Positions 27,343 to 35,901 of a stretch of DNA of 64,000 nt are shown here, one piece after another. This DNA is from Enterococcus montenegrensis (lineage in GTDB: Bacteria; Bacillota; Bacilli; Lactobacillales; Enterococcaceae). The stretch's first letter is position 1. Each line of letters starts with the position of its first letter. A model generated the notes under the pieces. That model was not told where the DNA came from. It did no database searches and saw only the letters and a list, made by a program, of their open reading frames with translations. The position numbers and the translations under genes are program-made. Location: contig NZ_CP120467.1 in assembly GCF_029983095.1 (NCBI RefSeq), forward strand, positions 1,403,501 through 1,467,500. The letters run 5' to 3'.

Positions 27343-27894
27343 TTATTCGTAGACGGCCCGAGGACCACCAATATATTTTGGTCGGGTTCTTAGCGCAGTG
27401 ACATGTGCTGCTCCAAGTGTATTAGAGCTAGGACGTACGGGAACTTGAACATGTTTGACATGCATCCCAATAGATGTGTCCCCAATATCAATACCTGCTT
27501 GCGCCACGATATGTTCTACTTCAACTGGATCAGTAAATTGATCAAAAGCTGCTACTGAACATGCACCCCCGGCATGTAATGACGGCTTAACAGAAGCAAT
27601 TTCAAAATGATTCGCTTTTGCTACCTTGCGTTCAACCACAAGTGCCCGATTTAAATGTTCACAGCCTTGGACTGCCAAATGGATATTTAAAGGATCTAAT
27701 ATTTCTTTTAGTGTACGAATAACCCATTGGCCAACTTCAGCACTAGAATTTTTACCAATTACACCACCGATAATTTCGCTAGTAGAACAGCCTAAGACAA
27801 AAATATCATCCGCTTGTAAATTAGCAGTGGCTAAGACACTTTCAACCATCGCAGTTAATTGTTTTTTTAACTCATTTTCAGTAATTTGGCTCAT
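27343..27894 (-). CDS. DUF436 / TIGR01440 family protein (YwlG-like)
   Basis: A 183-residue conserved protein of unknown function. Diagnostic stretches are [36 protein letters not shown] and [14 protein letters not shown], which together place Cys and Gly-rich loops as in DUF436. The open frame extends 14 codons upstream, but ATG 27894 has AGAGGTG at the right distance and matches homologues. It is divergent from a small ORF. A promoter with TTGCAA and GATAAT 16 bases apart is visible on the - strand near 27912-27940. Confidence 0.88.
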   Translation of the reverse strand: MSQITENELKKQLTAMVESVLATANLQADDIFVLGCSTSEIIGGVIGKNSSAEVGQWVIRTLKEILDPLNIHLAVQGCEHLNRALVVERKVAKANHFEIASVKPSLHAGGACSVAAFDQFTDPVEVEHIVAQAGIDIGDTSIGMHVKHVQVPVRPSSNTLGAAHVTALRTRPKYIGGPRAVYE

Positions 27895-28007
27895 TTTTTT
27901 CACCTCTGATTTTATTATCACCAAAAATAAAAACATTGCAAGTAACTCTTATTAGTATCAGAAAAATCAAACAACATGGTAAAATAAAGAGTAAGGAGGG
28001 GATTACG

Positions 28008-28232
28008 ATGGAAGAAACGGTTTTTTTCAATCTTGGGAATGCCATTGCATCCAACTTTGATACCAAAGAACTGGCCCGTACCGCCCAAATTGAGCAATCA
28101 AAAGATTTGAAACGGCGGGGACTCGTTATTGCTACAGATCTTGATTCCGGGGAACATTTTCTTTTTTATGCCGATGATGTAAAAGAGGCAGATCCTACTA
28201 CAAAAGAATTTAAACTTCACGATAAACTGTAG
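28008..28232 (+). CDS. Small conserved hypothetical protein (74 aa)
   Basis: A 74-residue acidic, soluble protein I do not recognise: METVFF-like start, then DTKELARTAQIEQSKDLKRRG and a beta-rich DLDSGEHFLFYADDVKEADP. The frame is open earlier, but AAGGAGGGG lies 7 bases before ATG 28008. It is divergent from the DUF436 gene. A terminator-like hairpin separates it from the ABC-F gene downstream. Confidence 0.65.
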   Translation: MEETVFFNLGNAIASNFDTKELARTAQIEQSKDLKRRGLVIATDLDSGEHFLFYADDVKEADPTTKEFKLHDKL

Positions 28233-28302
28233 TTTTTATCTCAGTCTTTGACAAGCTTCTAGCTTCATGTTAGGCTTTACGTAATACCATCTGGATATAA
28301 AC

Positions 28303-28335
28303 AAAAGCGGCGGATGAATTTTATCTGGCGCTTTT
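28303..28335 (+). terminator. Intrinsic terminator / possible attenuator upstream of the ABC-F gene
   Basis: A GC-rich stem with one mismatch (28307-28315 with 28323-28331) and a T5 run, only 26 bases before the ABC-F ATG. No full promoter fits in between, so the ABC-F message probably has to read through it. Confidence 0.5.
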
Positions 28336-28360
28336 TATTATGAGAAATGAGGATTCAACC

Positions 28361-29884
28361 ATGTTACGCTTAGAAAATATTACCCAACAATTTGGCGATA
28401 AAGTTTTATATGAAGACGTATCTGTCCAAGTTAATCGCGGCGAACACGTCGGATTAATCGGCCGCAACGGAGCAGGAAAAAGCACCTTAATCAAAATTAT
28501 CACCGGTGAGATTTTGCCTGATGACGGGCACGTCAATTTTCCTAAAAATTTACGTTTAGGTTATTTAGATCAATATGTTGGTGTAGATGAACACTTAAGT
28601 ATTCGAAAATTTATGCAGACCGCTTTTAAGGAAGAATTTGAAAAAGAAGCGAAAATAGCAAAACTTTATGAAGACTATAGCGAAAGTTTTGATGACCGCT
28701 TATTAGAGCAGGCTGGTCGCTTGCAAAACGAGTTGGATCAAGGTTCTTTTTATCAAATGGATACCTTAATTGATGATTTAGCTACGGGACTGGGAATTAA
28801 CGTATTGGGAATGGATAGTCTTTTAAAAAATTTGAGTGGTGGACAACGTTCAAAAATTATTTTGGCCAAAATGCTGTTAGAAAAGCCAGACTTGTTAATT
28901 TTGGATGAACCGACAAACCATTTAGATGATAATCATATTCAATGGTTGACACAATTTTTACAAGACTTTGATGGCACTTTTGTCGTAGTATCCCATGACC
29001 AAGTCTTTTTAGATGCGATTACCACTCATGTTATTGATATTGAATTTGGCAAATTAACCAAATACACTGGAAATCTTAATCGATCATTGAAGCTAAAGGA
29101 ACTCCAACAAGAAACCTATATGCGCCAATATGAAGCCCAACAAGATCACATCAAAAAAACAGAAGCCTATATTCGCAAATACAAAGCCGGTTCTCGTTCT
29201 ACAATGGCCAAAAGCCGGGAAAAACAGTTAGCAAAAATTGATCGTCTCACGCCGCCAACAGATGCACCAAAACCTCATGTAACCTTTACCTATGCCCCAA
29301 TTGTAACAACTTTGGCACTAGAGACAGCAGAACTTGTTATCGGCTATGAAAAACCATTGTTAGCACCAATTGATTTGACGATTCGAGCCGGGGAGAAGAT
29401 TGCTTTGCGCGGATTCAACGGGATCGGTAAATCAACCCTAATTAAAACACTATTAGGGCTTATTCCAGCCCTCAGTGGCGAATTTCACTTTCCGCAGCAT
29501 ACAAAGATTAATTATTTTGAGCAAGAATTAGCTTGGGAAAATCCACTAGCAACACCTTTACAGTATTTAAGTGACAAATATCCAACAATTAACAACAAAG
29601 AATTGCGACGTTACTTATCTCGTGCAGGATTAACCAGCCAACATGTTCAAGAATCATTAAAATACTTAAGCGGTGGCGAACAAACAAAAGTTAAACTATC
29701 CGAAATGATGCTGCCAAAAAGCAACTTCTTATTTCTTGATGAACCCACCAATCACATTGATCAGGCTTCAAAAGAAAATCTCCAAGAAGCTTTAATTGCT
29801 TTTCCTGGTACGATTGTCGTCGTTTCCCATGAAGCAGAGTTTTATGAAGATTTTGTCGATCGCATAATCGAATTAGAAGGCTAA
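28361..29884 (+). CDS. ABC-F family ATPase (ribosome-associated)
   Basis: A 507-residue protein with two ABC domains and no membrane segment, so not a transporter. Domain 1: Walker A GRNGAGKST, signature LSGGQRSK, Walker B LLILDEPTNHLD. Linker with basic helices (about 230-315, including AGSRSTMAKSREKQLAKI) reaches toward the peptidyl-transferase centre in the family. Domain 2: GFNGIGKST, LSGGEQTK, FLFLDEPTNHID. ABC-F proteins either help translate difficult sequences or protect ribosomes from antibiotics; which applies here is unknown. ATG 28361 has GAGGATT; the earlier ATG 28340 lies in the terminator tail. Confidence 0.88.
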   Translation: MLRLENITQQFGDKVLYEDVSVQVNRGEHVGLIGRNGAGKSTLIKIITGEILPDDGHVNFPKNLRLGYLDQYVGVDEHLSIRKFMQTAFKEEFEKEAKIAKLYEDYSESFDDRLLEQAGRLQNELDQGSFYQMDTLIDDLATGLGINVLGMDSLLKNLSGGQRSKIILAKMLLEKPDLLILDEPTNHLDDNHIQWLTQFLQDFDGTFVVVSHDQVFLDAITTHVIDIEFGKLTKYTGNLNRSLKLKELQQETYMRQYEAQQDHIKKTEAYIRKYKAGSRSTMAKSREKQLAKIDRLTPPTDAPKPHVTFTYAPIVTTLALETAELVIGYEKPLLAPIDLTIRAGEKIALRGFNGIGKSTLIKTLLGLIPALSGEFHFPQHTKINYFEQELAWENPLATPLQYLSDKYPTINNKELRRYLSRAGLTSQHVQESLKYLSGGEQTKVKLSEMMLPKSNFLFLDEPTNHIDQASKENLQEALIAFPGTIVVVSHEAEFYEDFVDRIIELEG

Positions 29885-29888
29885 ATTA

Positions 29889-29930
29889 AAAGCCTAAACA
29901 GGGTTAGTTCCGCTGTTTAGGCTCTTAATT
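29889..29930 (+). terminator. Terminator of the ABC-F gene
   Basis: AGCCTAAACAG (29891-29901) pairs perfectly with CTGTTTAGGCT (29913-29923); the tail is CTTAATTTT. Confidence 0.8.
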
Positions 29931-30112
29931 TTCAAAAAAATGGTCTTTTAGAAAAGCCACAAATTTTTTAGTGGTGTAAACACCTTGTTGCTATTTCATT
30001 TTTCCCGCGATTTTAAAACTTTGCGCTAGCATCGTGATTTTCTTCACTGCCTATCGCGATTGTGCTACAGTTAAATAAAAGGGAATAATTTAGGCGAAAA
30101 AGGAGAAAAATT

Positions 30113-30676
30113 TTGCAGCTAAAATCAGAAACATCGCCCATTACAATTAAGAACATAACAAAAACAGAGTTAAAGGAGCTATGGGAGTTAAGCTACGGGC
30201 CTAAAGCAGATTTAACCTGGAAAAATTTTGATGGTCCTTATTTTAAAGACCCCATTCTTACCTGGGAAGAATATCAAAAGGGATTTGGCAAACGGCTTAT
30301 AACAGATGAAAATGCCGGCGTCATTTTTTATGGAGCTGAAATGCTGGGTGTGGTAACGGCCTATTTTGAAGACGGCTCTTTAAAAAGATGGCTGGAATTT
30401 GGGATTGCGATTTATCAACCTAAAAACTGGAATAAAGGCGTTGGACAAGTAGCTGTCACTTTATGGATTAACTATTTATTTGCTCTTTATCCTAAAATTG
30501 AACGGGTAGGGTATACCACCTGGTCAGGAAATGGTGCCATGATAGCATTAGGTGAAAAGCTGGGGCTGAAAAAAGAAGCGCAAATTCGAAAAGTGCGCTA
30601 TTGGCAAGGTCAATATTGGGATTCTATTAAATATGGAATTTTAAGAACAGAACTTCAGTCATTGGAAAAGGTTTAA
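30113..30676 (+). CDS. GNAT family N-acetyltransferase
   Basis: A 187-residue acetyltransferase of the RimJ/RimL type. The core holds GVIFYGAEMLGVVTAYFED (beta 2-4), EFGIAIYQPKNWNKGVGQVAVTLWINYLF with the acetyl-CoA loop, and VGYTTWSGNGAMIALGEKLGLKKEAQIRK as the typical C-terminal element. It starts with TTG 30113, supported by AAAGGAG 7 bases upstream; no ATG fits. The substrate is unknown. It is followed after 4 bases by a P-loop kinase gene, so they are co-expressed. Confidence 0.82.
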   Translation: MQLKSETSPITIKNITKTELKELWELSYGPKADLTWKNFDGPYFKDPILTWEEYQKGFGKRLITDENAGVIFYGAEMLGVVTAYFEDGSLKRWLEFGIAIYQPKNWNKGVGQVAVTLWINYLFALYPKIERVGYTTWSGNGAMIALGEKLGLKKEAQIRKVRYWQGQYWDSIKYGILRTELQSLEKV

Positions 30677-30680
30677 GGTT

Positions 30681-31178
30681 ATGAGTAAACTAATTATTTT
30701 ACGGGGGAATTCTGGCAGTGGCAAAACTACAGTCGCCAAAGCATTACAACACAGCTTTCCGCAAGGAACTGTCATGAATATTGGACAAGATGAAGTAAGG
30801 CGAGATATGTTAAACATCAAAGATGATACTTCTAATTTGGCTGTTTTAGCAATTGAAACCCTCGCAATTTTTGGATGCCAACATTATCCTATCGTAATTA
30901 TCGAAGGAATTTTAAGTCGAAAGAAATATGGTCACATGCTTGATAAACTGCAGGAACTTTTTGATCAGACACATTGTTACTATTTTGACCTTTCGTTTGA
31001 AACAACTGTTTCACGCCACCAACAACGAATACAAAGATTTTCTTTTTCCGAGATCAACATGGCTAACTGGTGGTTAGACAAAGATTATTTGAAATTTGAA
31101 AATGAAAAAATGATTGGTCCAGAAATGTCGCAAATTGAAATTGTTAAGCTGTTACGCGCCGATGTTTGGGAAAATTGA
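30681..31178 (+). CDS. P-loop kinase-like protein of unknown substrate
   Basis: A 165-residue P-loop NTPase of the nucleoside/aminoglycoside-type kinase group. Walker A RGNSGSGKTT is at residues 8-17, GQDEVRRDML near 36 and VIIEGIL near 74 form the Walker B-like segment, and a lid with basic residues (RHQQRIQRF) lies near 115. Related to zeta-like and Uck-like small kinases, but the substrate cannot be named. It is co-transcribed with the GNAT gene, and the next gene is another P-loop kinase fold. Confidence 0.75.
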   Translation: MSKLIILRGNSGSGKTTVAKALQHSFPQGTVMNIGQDEVRRDMLNIKDDTSNLAVLAIETLAIFGCQHYPIVIIEGILSRKKYGHMLDKLQELFDQTHCYYFDLSFETTVSRHQQRIQRFSFSEINMANWWLDKDYLKFENEKMIGPEMSQIEIVKLLRADVWEN

Positions 31179-31290
31179 TAAAAATTTTTTTAGGGAGCTT
31201 TAAAACCGTCAGTTCCTCTGGTTTATAATTTCGTAAGCACCGTCATTTAAATTACTCAGTTAAAATTTATCGTAAAATGTAGAGTATAGT

Positions 31291-31322
31291 TTGAAAATTA
31301 GCACTTAGCAGAGTGCTATAAT
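31291..31322 (+). promoter_or_regulatory. Promoter with inverted repeat operator for the zeta-toxin operon
   Basis: An extended -10 TGC-TATAAT (31314-31322) with a weak TTGAAA 20 bases upstream. An inverted repeat TAGCACT (31299-31305) and AGTGCTA (31312-31318) straddles the -10, with a 6-base spacer. The half-sites resemble the CIRCE element of HrcA, but the spacing (about 4-6, not 9) does not. It probably serves a repressor. Confidence 0.55.
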
Positions 31323-31385
31323 TTCAGGTTGTCTTTTAGGAAGTGTGGTAAACTGGCTTTGAAGGCGATAGGAGGTGCTATAAAA

Positions 31386-32060
31386 ATGACGGAAGATTTT
31401 TCTTTGCATTATGCCAAAAAGAACAAGAAAATCTTAATTTCTTCTATTACTGAGGGGAAAGATATAGAAGAGGAAAAGACTGCCATTTTTATGGCGGGAA
31501 GTCCTGGAGCTGGAAAAACTGAGGTAGCACAAACTTTGATGGCGTTAAATAATAATCTATGTATAATTGATGCAGATAAGTTTCGGGCTTTATTTCCTGG
31601 TTATATTGGAAATAATTCTGATGAGTTTCAAAGAGGCGCGGCTCTTTTGGTAGATGCGGCTCTCGATCTAGTTCTAAAAAAGGGGTATAGTTTTATTCTT
31701 GATGGTACTTTTGCGACTGCTAAGGTAAATCAAAACATTGAACGAGCGCTCAAAAAGAATTATAATGTTCTTGTCTATTATGTTTATCAAGATCCGTTTA
31801 TCGCTTGGGATTTTACCAAAAAACGAGAAGTGGTTGAAGGCCGATTTGTCCCGAAAGAACGTTTTATCAATGCTTTTTTTCAATCACGGAAGAACTTGAT
31901 ACACGTGAAAGAAGAATTTCAAGAACGAGTTACAATCAATGTCTTGGTGAAGGATTTTCAAAATACGATTTCTGATTTTCTAATGGATATTGATAATATT
32001 GCGTTGACATTACCGATTAATTACACAAAACACGGATTGGAGGAGGAGTTACATGACTGA
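31386..32060 (+). CDS. Zeta-toxin family kinase
   Basis: A 224-residue protein of the zeta/PezT fold, which phosphorylates UDP-activated amino sugars such as UDP-GlcNAc and blocks wall synthesis. Walker A GSPGAGKTE is near residue 39, IDADKFRALFPGY near 60, and FILDGTFA near 103 with the catalytic Asp. The basic pair in EGRFVPKERF near 157 fits the conserved arginines. There is no epsilon or PezA gene upstream, unusual for a zeta toxin; a 55-codon gene overlaps its end instead. GGAGGTG precedes ATG 31386. Whether it is toxic is not shown. Confidence 0.82.
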   Translation: MTEDFSLHYAKKNKKILISSITEGKDIEEEKTAIFMAGSPGAGKTEVAQTLMALNNNLCIIDADKFRALFPGYIGNNSDEFQRGAALLVDAALDLVLKKGYSFILDGTFATAKVNQNIERALKKNYNVLVYYVYQDPFIAWDFTKKREVVEGRFVPKERFINAFFQSRKNLIHVKEEFQERVTINVLVKDFQNTISDFLMDIDNIALTLPINYTKHGLEEELHD

Positions 32061-32220
32061 AAAAGAAAAAGTTGAAAAAATTATGGAAAAGTACGATCGT
32101 AACTTTTCTAAATTACAAAAGAATGCTTCTGCAAAAGAATTGAAAACAGTCTTTAAATTTGTAGCAGATGAATCCAACCGTAAGCAGCGTGAATTGATTG
32201 GCTTGGACAAAGAAAAATGA
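32053..32220 (+). CDS. 55-aa partner overlapping the zeta-toxin gene
   Basis: A small ORF from ATG 32053, overlapping the zeta stop by 8 bases, with GGAGGAG 5 bases upstream. The product begins MTEKEKVEKIMEKYDRN and ends RKQRELIGLDKEK; it is highly charged, probably all-helical, with no membrane segment. Position and size suggest a translationally coupled antitoxin or cofactor of the zeta kinase. It does not resemble epsilon or PezA. A terminator follows. Confidence 0.7.
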   Translation: MTEKEKVEKIMEKYDRNFSKLQKNASAKELKTVFKFVADESNRKQRELIGLDKEK

Positions 32221-32239
32221 ATACCTAATTAGGATAGTT

Positions 32240-32275
32240 AAAAAGCCAAGAAAAAATGTTCTTGGCTTTTTTTTA
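32240..32275 (+). terminator. Terminator of the zeta operon
   Basis: AAAAAGCCAAGAA pairs with TTCTTGGCTTTTT, T8 tail. Confidence 0.9.
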
Positions 32276-32580
32276 CCTCAAGGATCTTGATTCAATACAT
32301 GCTTTGTCAATAGATATGTTATGCATAAACAGCTACTTTATTCCCAATAGCTGTTTAATTAAAAGTATGCTCTAAACAACTTTAAAGAATAAAATGGAGA
32401 TGCCGACTTTAGAAGATAAGATTTAAAATATAAACACTATAAATTAAAAACCAATCTTTAATTTTTTATCTAAAAAATAAAGATTAGTTTTTTTACCTCA
32501 TGTCTATGACCAATTAAACGCATCTATAGTCTAATATGGTATTCTAAAAGAAAACCTTATCATTTAAAAGGAGACTTTCA
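32276..32580. other. Intergenic stretch with two more hairpins
   Basis: No ORF of note. It holds an AAACAGCTA/TAGCTGTTT hairpin (about 32327-32357) and a terminator-like stem at 32446-32494 (AAAAACcAATCTTTA with TAAAGATTaGTTTTTTT). A terminator with no gene before it suggests a small RNA or a gene remnant. Confidence 0.4.
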
Positions 32581-33306
32581 ATGCTAAAAAAAATTGCTAG
32601 TAATATTGGATACACACAACTTGTATACGATCGTTTCAACAAAAAACTAAAAACAAATTATACCTCGAGCCAAATTGAGGAACTTGTACAAATTATTTTG
32701 CTAGCAGCAGACACCGAAATTACCCATTTAGGGAAAAATTACTATGTCTGGCAACCAGCAAGAAAAATTCAATTAACGATTAATGCCAACAATTATCGCT
32801 TAATTACTGCCGATTCCGCTAAAAAAATTCCAGCACAAAAAAAGGCAGCCGAAAAATCACAATGGTATCAAAGAGGCGCTAAAGCAGTGCATCTCGTCTA
32901 TTTGAATCGTGAGGCAAAGGAACTACCAAAACTCTTATCTGGCGAAAAAACGATGATTATTCGTGGTGCTGCTGGCAGAAAATCGCCTTTAGGGGGTAGA
33001 GCAAGAGCGGGGGAGGATATTTATTTTGTCGAAACTAACAGCAATCTAGTGGTAAATTATCGTGCTGTGATTAAAGCTGTGATTGAGTCTGAGCAGATGA
33101 CTCCAGAAGAATCCGCTTCTTTTGTAGAAAAGTACGCCAATCAACTTCAACTCTCAACAAAACAAGAACAACGCTGGACTGGGAAAAAATATCTAGCGGT
33201 TTATGAAATTGCAAATTTAGAAAAAATCGATTCTTTTTACTATAAACGCAAAAAAAATATGGATGACTGGATTATTACGGAAGATATCGCTACGATTTCA
33301 GAATGA
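32581..33306 (+). CDS. DUF3781 domain fused to an ASCH-like domain
   Basis: A 241-residue protein with two parts. Residues about 1-85 match DUF3781 in pattern: GYTQLVYDRFNKKLKTNYTSSQIEELVQ, then GKNYYVW and ITINANNYRLITADS. Residues about 95-241 form a second domain: KAVHLVYLNREAKELPKLLSGEKTMIIRG, then GEDIYFVETNSNLVVNYRAVIKAVIES and a C-terminal ...RKKNMDDWIITEDI. This looks like an ASCH/PUA-type RNA-binding fold, though that call is tentative. Similar C-terminal parts seem to exist alone in enterococci. AAAGGAG precedes the ATG. Monocistronic. Confidence 0.65.
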   Translation: MLKKIASNIGYTQLVYDRFNKKLKTNYTSSQIEELVQIILLAADTEITHLGKNYYVWQPARKIQLTINANNYRLITADSAKKIPAQKKAAEKSQWYQRGAKAVHLVYLNREAKELPKLLSGEKTMIIRGAAGRKSPLGGRARAGEDIYFVETNSNLVVNYRAVIKAVIESEQMTPEESASFVEKYANQLQLSTKQEQRWTGKKYLAVYEIANLEKIDSFYYKRKKNMDDWIITEDIATISE

Positions 33307-33315
33307 AAATTTACT

Positions 33316-33370
33316 AATAGCAAAATAACTTTCTTTGAGTGATCAAAAAGTTGTTTTGCTATTTTGTTAT
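33316..33370 (+). terminator. Terminator of the DUF3781 fusion gene
   Basis: AATAGCAAAAtAACTTT pairs with AAAaAGTTgTTTTGCTATT, with a T-rich tail. Confidence 0.75.
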
Positions 33371-33372
33371 TT

Positions 33373-33489
33373 TTGCAAACGATTTTAGCAAAATTTTGTC
33401 TTTTAAATGAAAGTAGTATTAATTGTTGGTGAAACTGTGCTAAATTCATTATTTTAGTAGTTGAGAATTCCTTTAAAAATAACTATGAT
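33373..33489 (+). promoter_or_regulatory. Promoter of the APC transporter with near-cre site
   Basis: TTGAGA (33461-33466), 17 bases, TATGAT (33484-33489) is a good promoter. About 75 bases before it, TTGCAAACGATTTTA (33373-33387) differs at one position from the CcpA cre consensus, so carbon control is possible but far from the promoter. Confidence 0.6.
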
Positions 33490-33526
33490 ATAGAAGTTGC
33501 AATTTATTATTTAAAGGAGTTTTTTC

Positions 33527-34990
33527 ATGAGTCAAAATCAAAAACAACTGCGGTGGTTCACCGTTGGCTTAATTGCCTTTAATATGGTTTGGGGTTTAGG
33601 AAATGTTGTAAATAACTATGCCCAACAAGGAATCTCTGTTGTTACTTCATGGATTCTTATCTTAGCACTTTATTTTATTCCATATGCTTTAATTGTCGGT
33701 CAGTTGGGCTCGACTTTTAAAAACAGCAAAGGCGGCGTTAGCTCATGGGTTGAAAATACCTCAACAAAACGCTTAGCTTATTATGCGGCCTGGACATATT
33801 GGGTCGTGCATATTCCGTATCTTGCGCAAAAACCGCAAGCAATCTTAATTGCGTTAGGTTGGGCTGTCCAAGGTAATGGAGATATGGTATCAAGCATGTC
33901 AATGACAACCATTGCACTTTTAAGTTTAGTTATTTTCTTGCTGTTTTTATATTTATCGACAAAGGGATTAACAACATTAAAAGTTATTGGCGGTTTGGCT
34001 GGTACGGCAATGTTTGTGATGTCAATTCTGTTTATCTTGCTAGCAGTAGGTGCGCCGGCTGTAAGTAAAGGTATGGAATTTGCGACCCCTGACATGGGAA
34101 ATATTAAAACATACATTCCAAAATTTGACTTTTCTTATTTTACAACCATCTCCATGTTAGTTTTTGCCGTAGGGGGAGCTGAAAAAATCTCGCCTTATGT
34201 TAACCAAACTAGAAACCCTGCCAAAGAATTCCCGCGTGGTATGTTCTTATTAGCTGGTATGGTAGGGGTTTCTGCAATTTTAGGTTCTGTGGCTATGGGT
34301 ATGTTGTTTGCTAGCAATAATATCCCAGCGGATTTAATGCGTAACGGGGCTTACAGCGCATTCCAACAACTAGGTAATTATTACGGTGTTGGCAACTTAT
34401 TAATGATCATTTACGCATTAACCAATACAATTGGCCAAATTTCAGCGTTAGCTTTTTCAATTGATGCGCCATTACAAATCTTATTGGCGGACGCAGATCC
34501 AATGTTTGTGCCAAATTGGTTAAGAAAACGTTCAGCCAAAGGTACTTTAGTTAATGGTTACTTATTAACTGGTATTTTAGTTAGCGTCATTATCTTATTG
34601 CCAATTTTAGGAATCGGCAATACAGATGAGCTAGTGAAATGGATGACTAACCTTAACTCTGTCGTAATGCCAATGCGTTATTTATGGGTATTCTTTGCTT
34701 ATATGATGTTAAATAAAGCTTGGAAGAAGTATCAATCCGAATATAAATTCTTAAAAAATCCAAAACTTGGCTTTATCGCGGGTACATGGTGTTTTGCCTT
34801 CACAGCTTTTGCTTGTGTCTTAGGAATGGTTCCAAAATTGGATTACGCAACAAATCCAAAAGCTTGGTGGTTCCAGTTAATGACAAATGTCTTAACACCG
34901 ATCGTTTTAATTTTATTGGGCATGATTTTACCAGCAATTGCCCGTAGAGATAAAAATAAAACAGCACTGCCTGAATTAAAAGAAGTTTAA
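33527..34990 (+). CDS. yjeM: APC-family amino-acid/GABA-type transporter (YjeM-like)
   Basis: A 487-residue integral membrane protein with about 12 helices, of the glutamate/GABA-antiporter branch of APC carriers. Helix 1 has the loop NMVWGLGNVVNNYAQQG; helix 6 has FAVGGAEKISPYVNQTRNPAKEFPRG, typical of the family. The C-terminus is short and charged (RRDKNKTALPELKEV). The substrate cannot be read from the sequence; it is unlike GadC with its long C-plug. AAGGAG lies just before the ATG, and a terminator follows the stop. Confidence 0.85.
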   Translation: MSQNQKQLRWFTVGLIAFNMVWGLGNVVNNYAQQGISVVTSWILILALYFIPYALIVGQLGSTFKNSKGGVSSWVENTSTKRLAYYAAWTYWVVHIPYLAQKPQAILIALGWAVQGNGDMVSSMSMTTIALLSLVIFLLFLYLSTKGLTTLKVIGGLAGTAMFVMSILFILLAVGAPAVSKGMEFATPDMGNIKTYIPKFDFSYFTTISMLVFAVGGAEKISPYVNQTRNPAKEFPRGMFLLAGMVGVSAILGSVAMGMLFASNNIPADLMRNGAYSAFQQLGNYYGVGNLLMIIYALTNTIGQISALAFSIDAPLQILLADADPMFVPNWLRKRSAKGTLVNGYLLTGILVSVIILLPILGIGNTDELVKWMTNLNSVVMPMRYLWVFFAYMMLNKAWKKYQSEYKFLKNPKLGFIAGTWCFAFTAFACVLGMVPKLDYATNPKAWWFQLMTNVLTPIVLILLGMILPAIARRDKNKTALPELKEV

Positions 34991-34994
34991 AAAC

Positions 34995-35033
34995 AAACCC
35001 TGCTGGCTATTTAAATAGTCAGCAGGGTTTTTT
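34995..35033. terminator. Terminator between yjeM and the prolyl-tRNA editing gene
   Basis: AAACCCTGCTG (34995-35005) pairs with CAGCAGGGTTT (35020-35030), with further pairs CTATT/AATAG inside and T6 outside. Convergent genes flank it, so it probably works both ways. Confidence 0.9.
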
Positions 35034-35036
35034 AGT

Positions 35037-35525
35037 CTACAAATCGATTATAGTGTATTCAAAGCCAATTGCGTTGACAAACTTTAAGACATCTTTAGTT
35101 GATAGGAAAATTGTCTTCGTATTGACGTTTGGATGAAAACTCATTTTCTTTTTGTCCAAGATTTCTGCATCAAAAAATACTTGAACATTTTTTTTGGTAT
35201 TATTTAATAAACCAAACACCGAAACCACACCTGGAGGGAGTTGTAATTGCTCCATTAGGCTATCAGTAGAGGCCATTTTGATCCGATTAGCGCCTACAAT
35301 CTCTTTAAACTTATCCATATCTAAACGCTTTTCATCGTCCATAATCAGTAAATAATAGGCAGTTTTCTTTTTATTCGTTAGAAACATTGATTTTGTACGG
35401 ACACCTTCAATTCCAGTAATAAAGCTGTCGGCCTCCGCAGTTGTCAAAGCAGGAGGGTGTTCCACTATTTCAAAAGGGATCGCCAAAGCTTTAAGCGTTT
35501 CTTCAACTTGCAAAGACAAATTCAT
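35037..35525 (-). CDS. Prolyl-tRNA editing (YbaK/ProX-type) deacylase
   Basis: A 162-residue stand-alone editing domain that removes wrongly attached amino acids (typically Ala) from tRNA-Pro. The fold shows VEETLKALAIPFEIVEHPPALTTAEADSFI, TKSMFLTNKKKTAYYLLIMDDEKRLDMDKF with the Lys used in catalysis, and PGVVSVFGLLNNTKKNVQVFFD. The open frame extends 20 codons more, but ATG 35525 has a GGATGG site and the family-like N-terminus. It is the last gene before the terminus gap, on the - strand. Confidence 0.88.
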   Translation of the reverse strand: MNLSLQVEETLKALAIPFEIVEHPPALTTAEADSFITGIEGVRTKSMFLTNKKKTAYYLLIMDDEKRLDMDKFKEIVGANRIKMASTDSLMEQLQLPPGVVSVFGLLNNTKKNVQVFFDAEILDKKKMSFHPNVNTKTIFLSTKDVLKFVNAIGFEYTIIDL

Positions 35526-35901
35526 TTTATCCCATCCTTTCACCTTACTAGTACTATTAAACTTGATTTTAGCACAAACAATCAATTAAATGGTGCGACA
35601 ATTGCAAAGATAAAAAGTAAGAGGGGGGGTATAATTAAAAAAAGAATTAACAAAGCCACTTAAAATTTAGGTTTTAATACGTTGGAATTTTCAGCTTGGG
35701 CATGTTGGGCATAATGATAATTTGCGTTATATTATGAAATTTCATCTTGAAGCGTCTAACAAAGTTTTCTTATAAAAATAGCTAAGCAGCAGACACAGTT
35801 GCCTCTAAGCGAGTTTAACAGCGGACCCAGCAAGATTTATCGAGTACAAATTGAGACATTACGTAGCAATCAAAATACCAAACAAAACTAGTTGACCCAC
35901 G

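Noticed and set aside
31299..31318. CIRCE element for HrcA
   Set aside because: Half-sites resemble it, but the spacer is far shorter than the required 9 bases.
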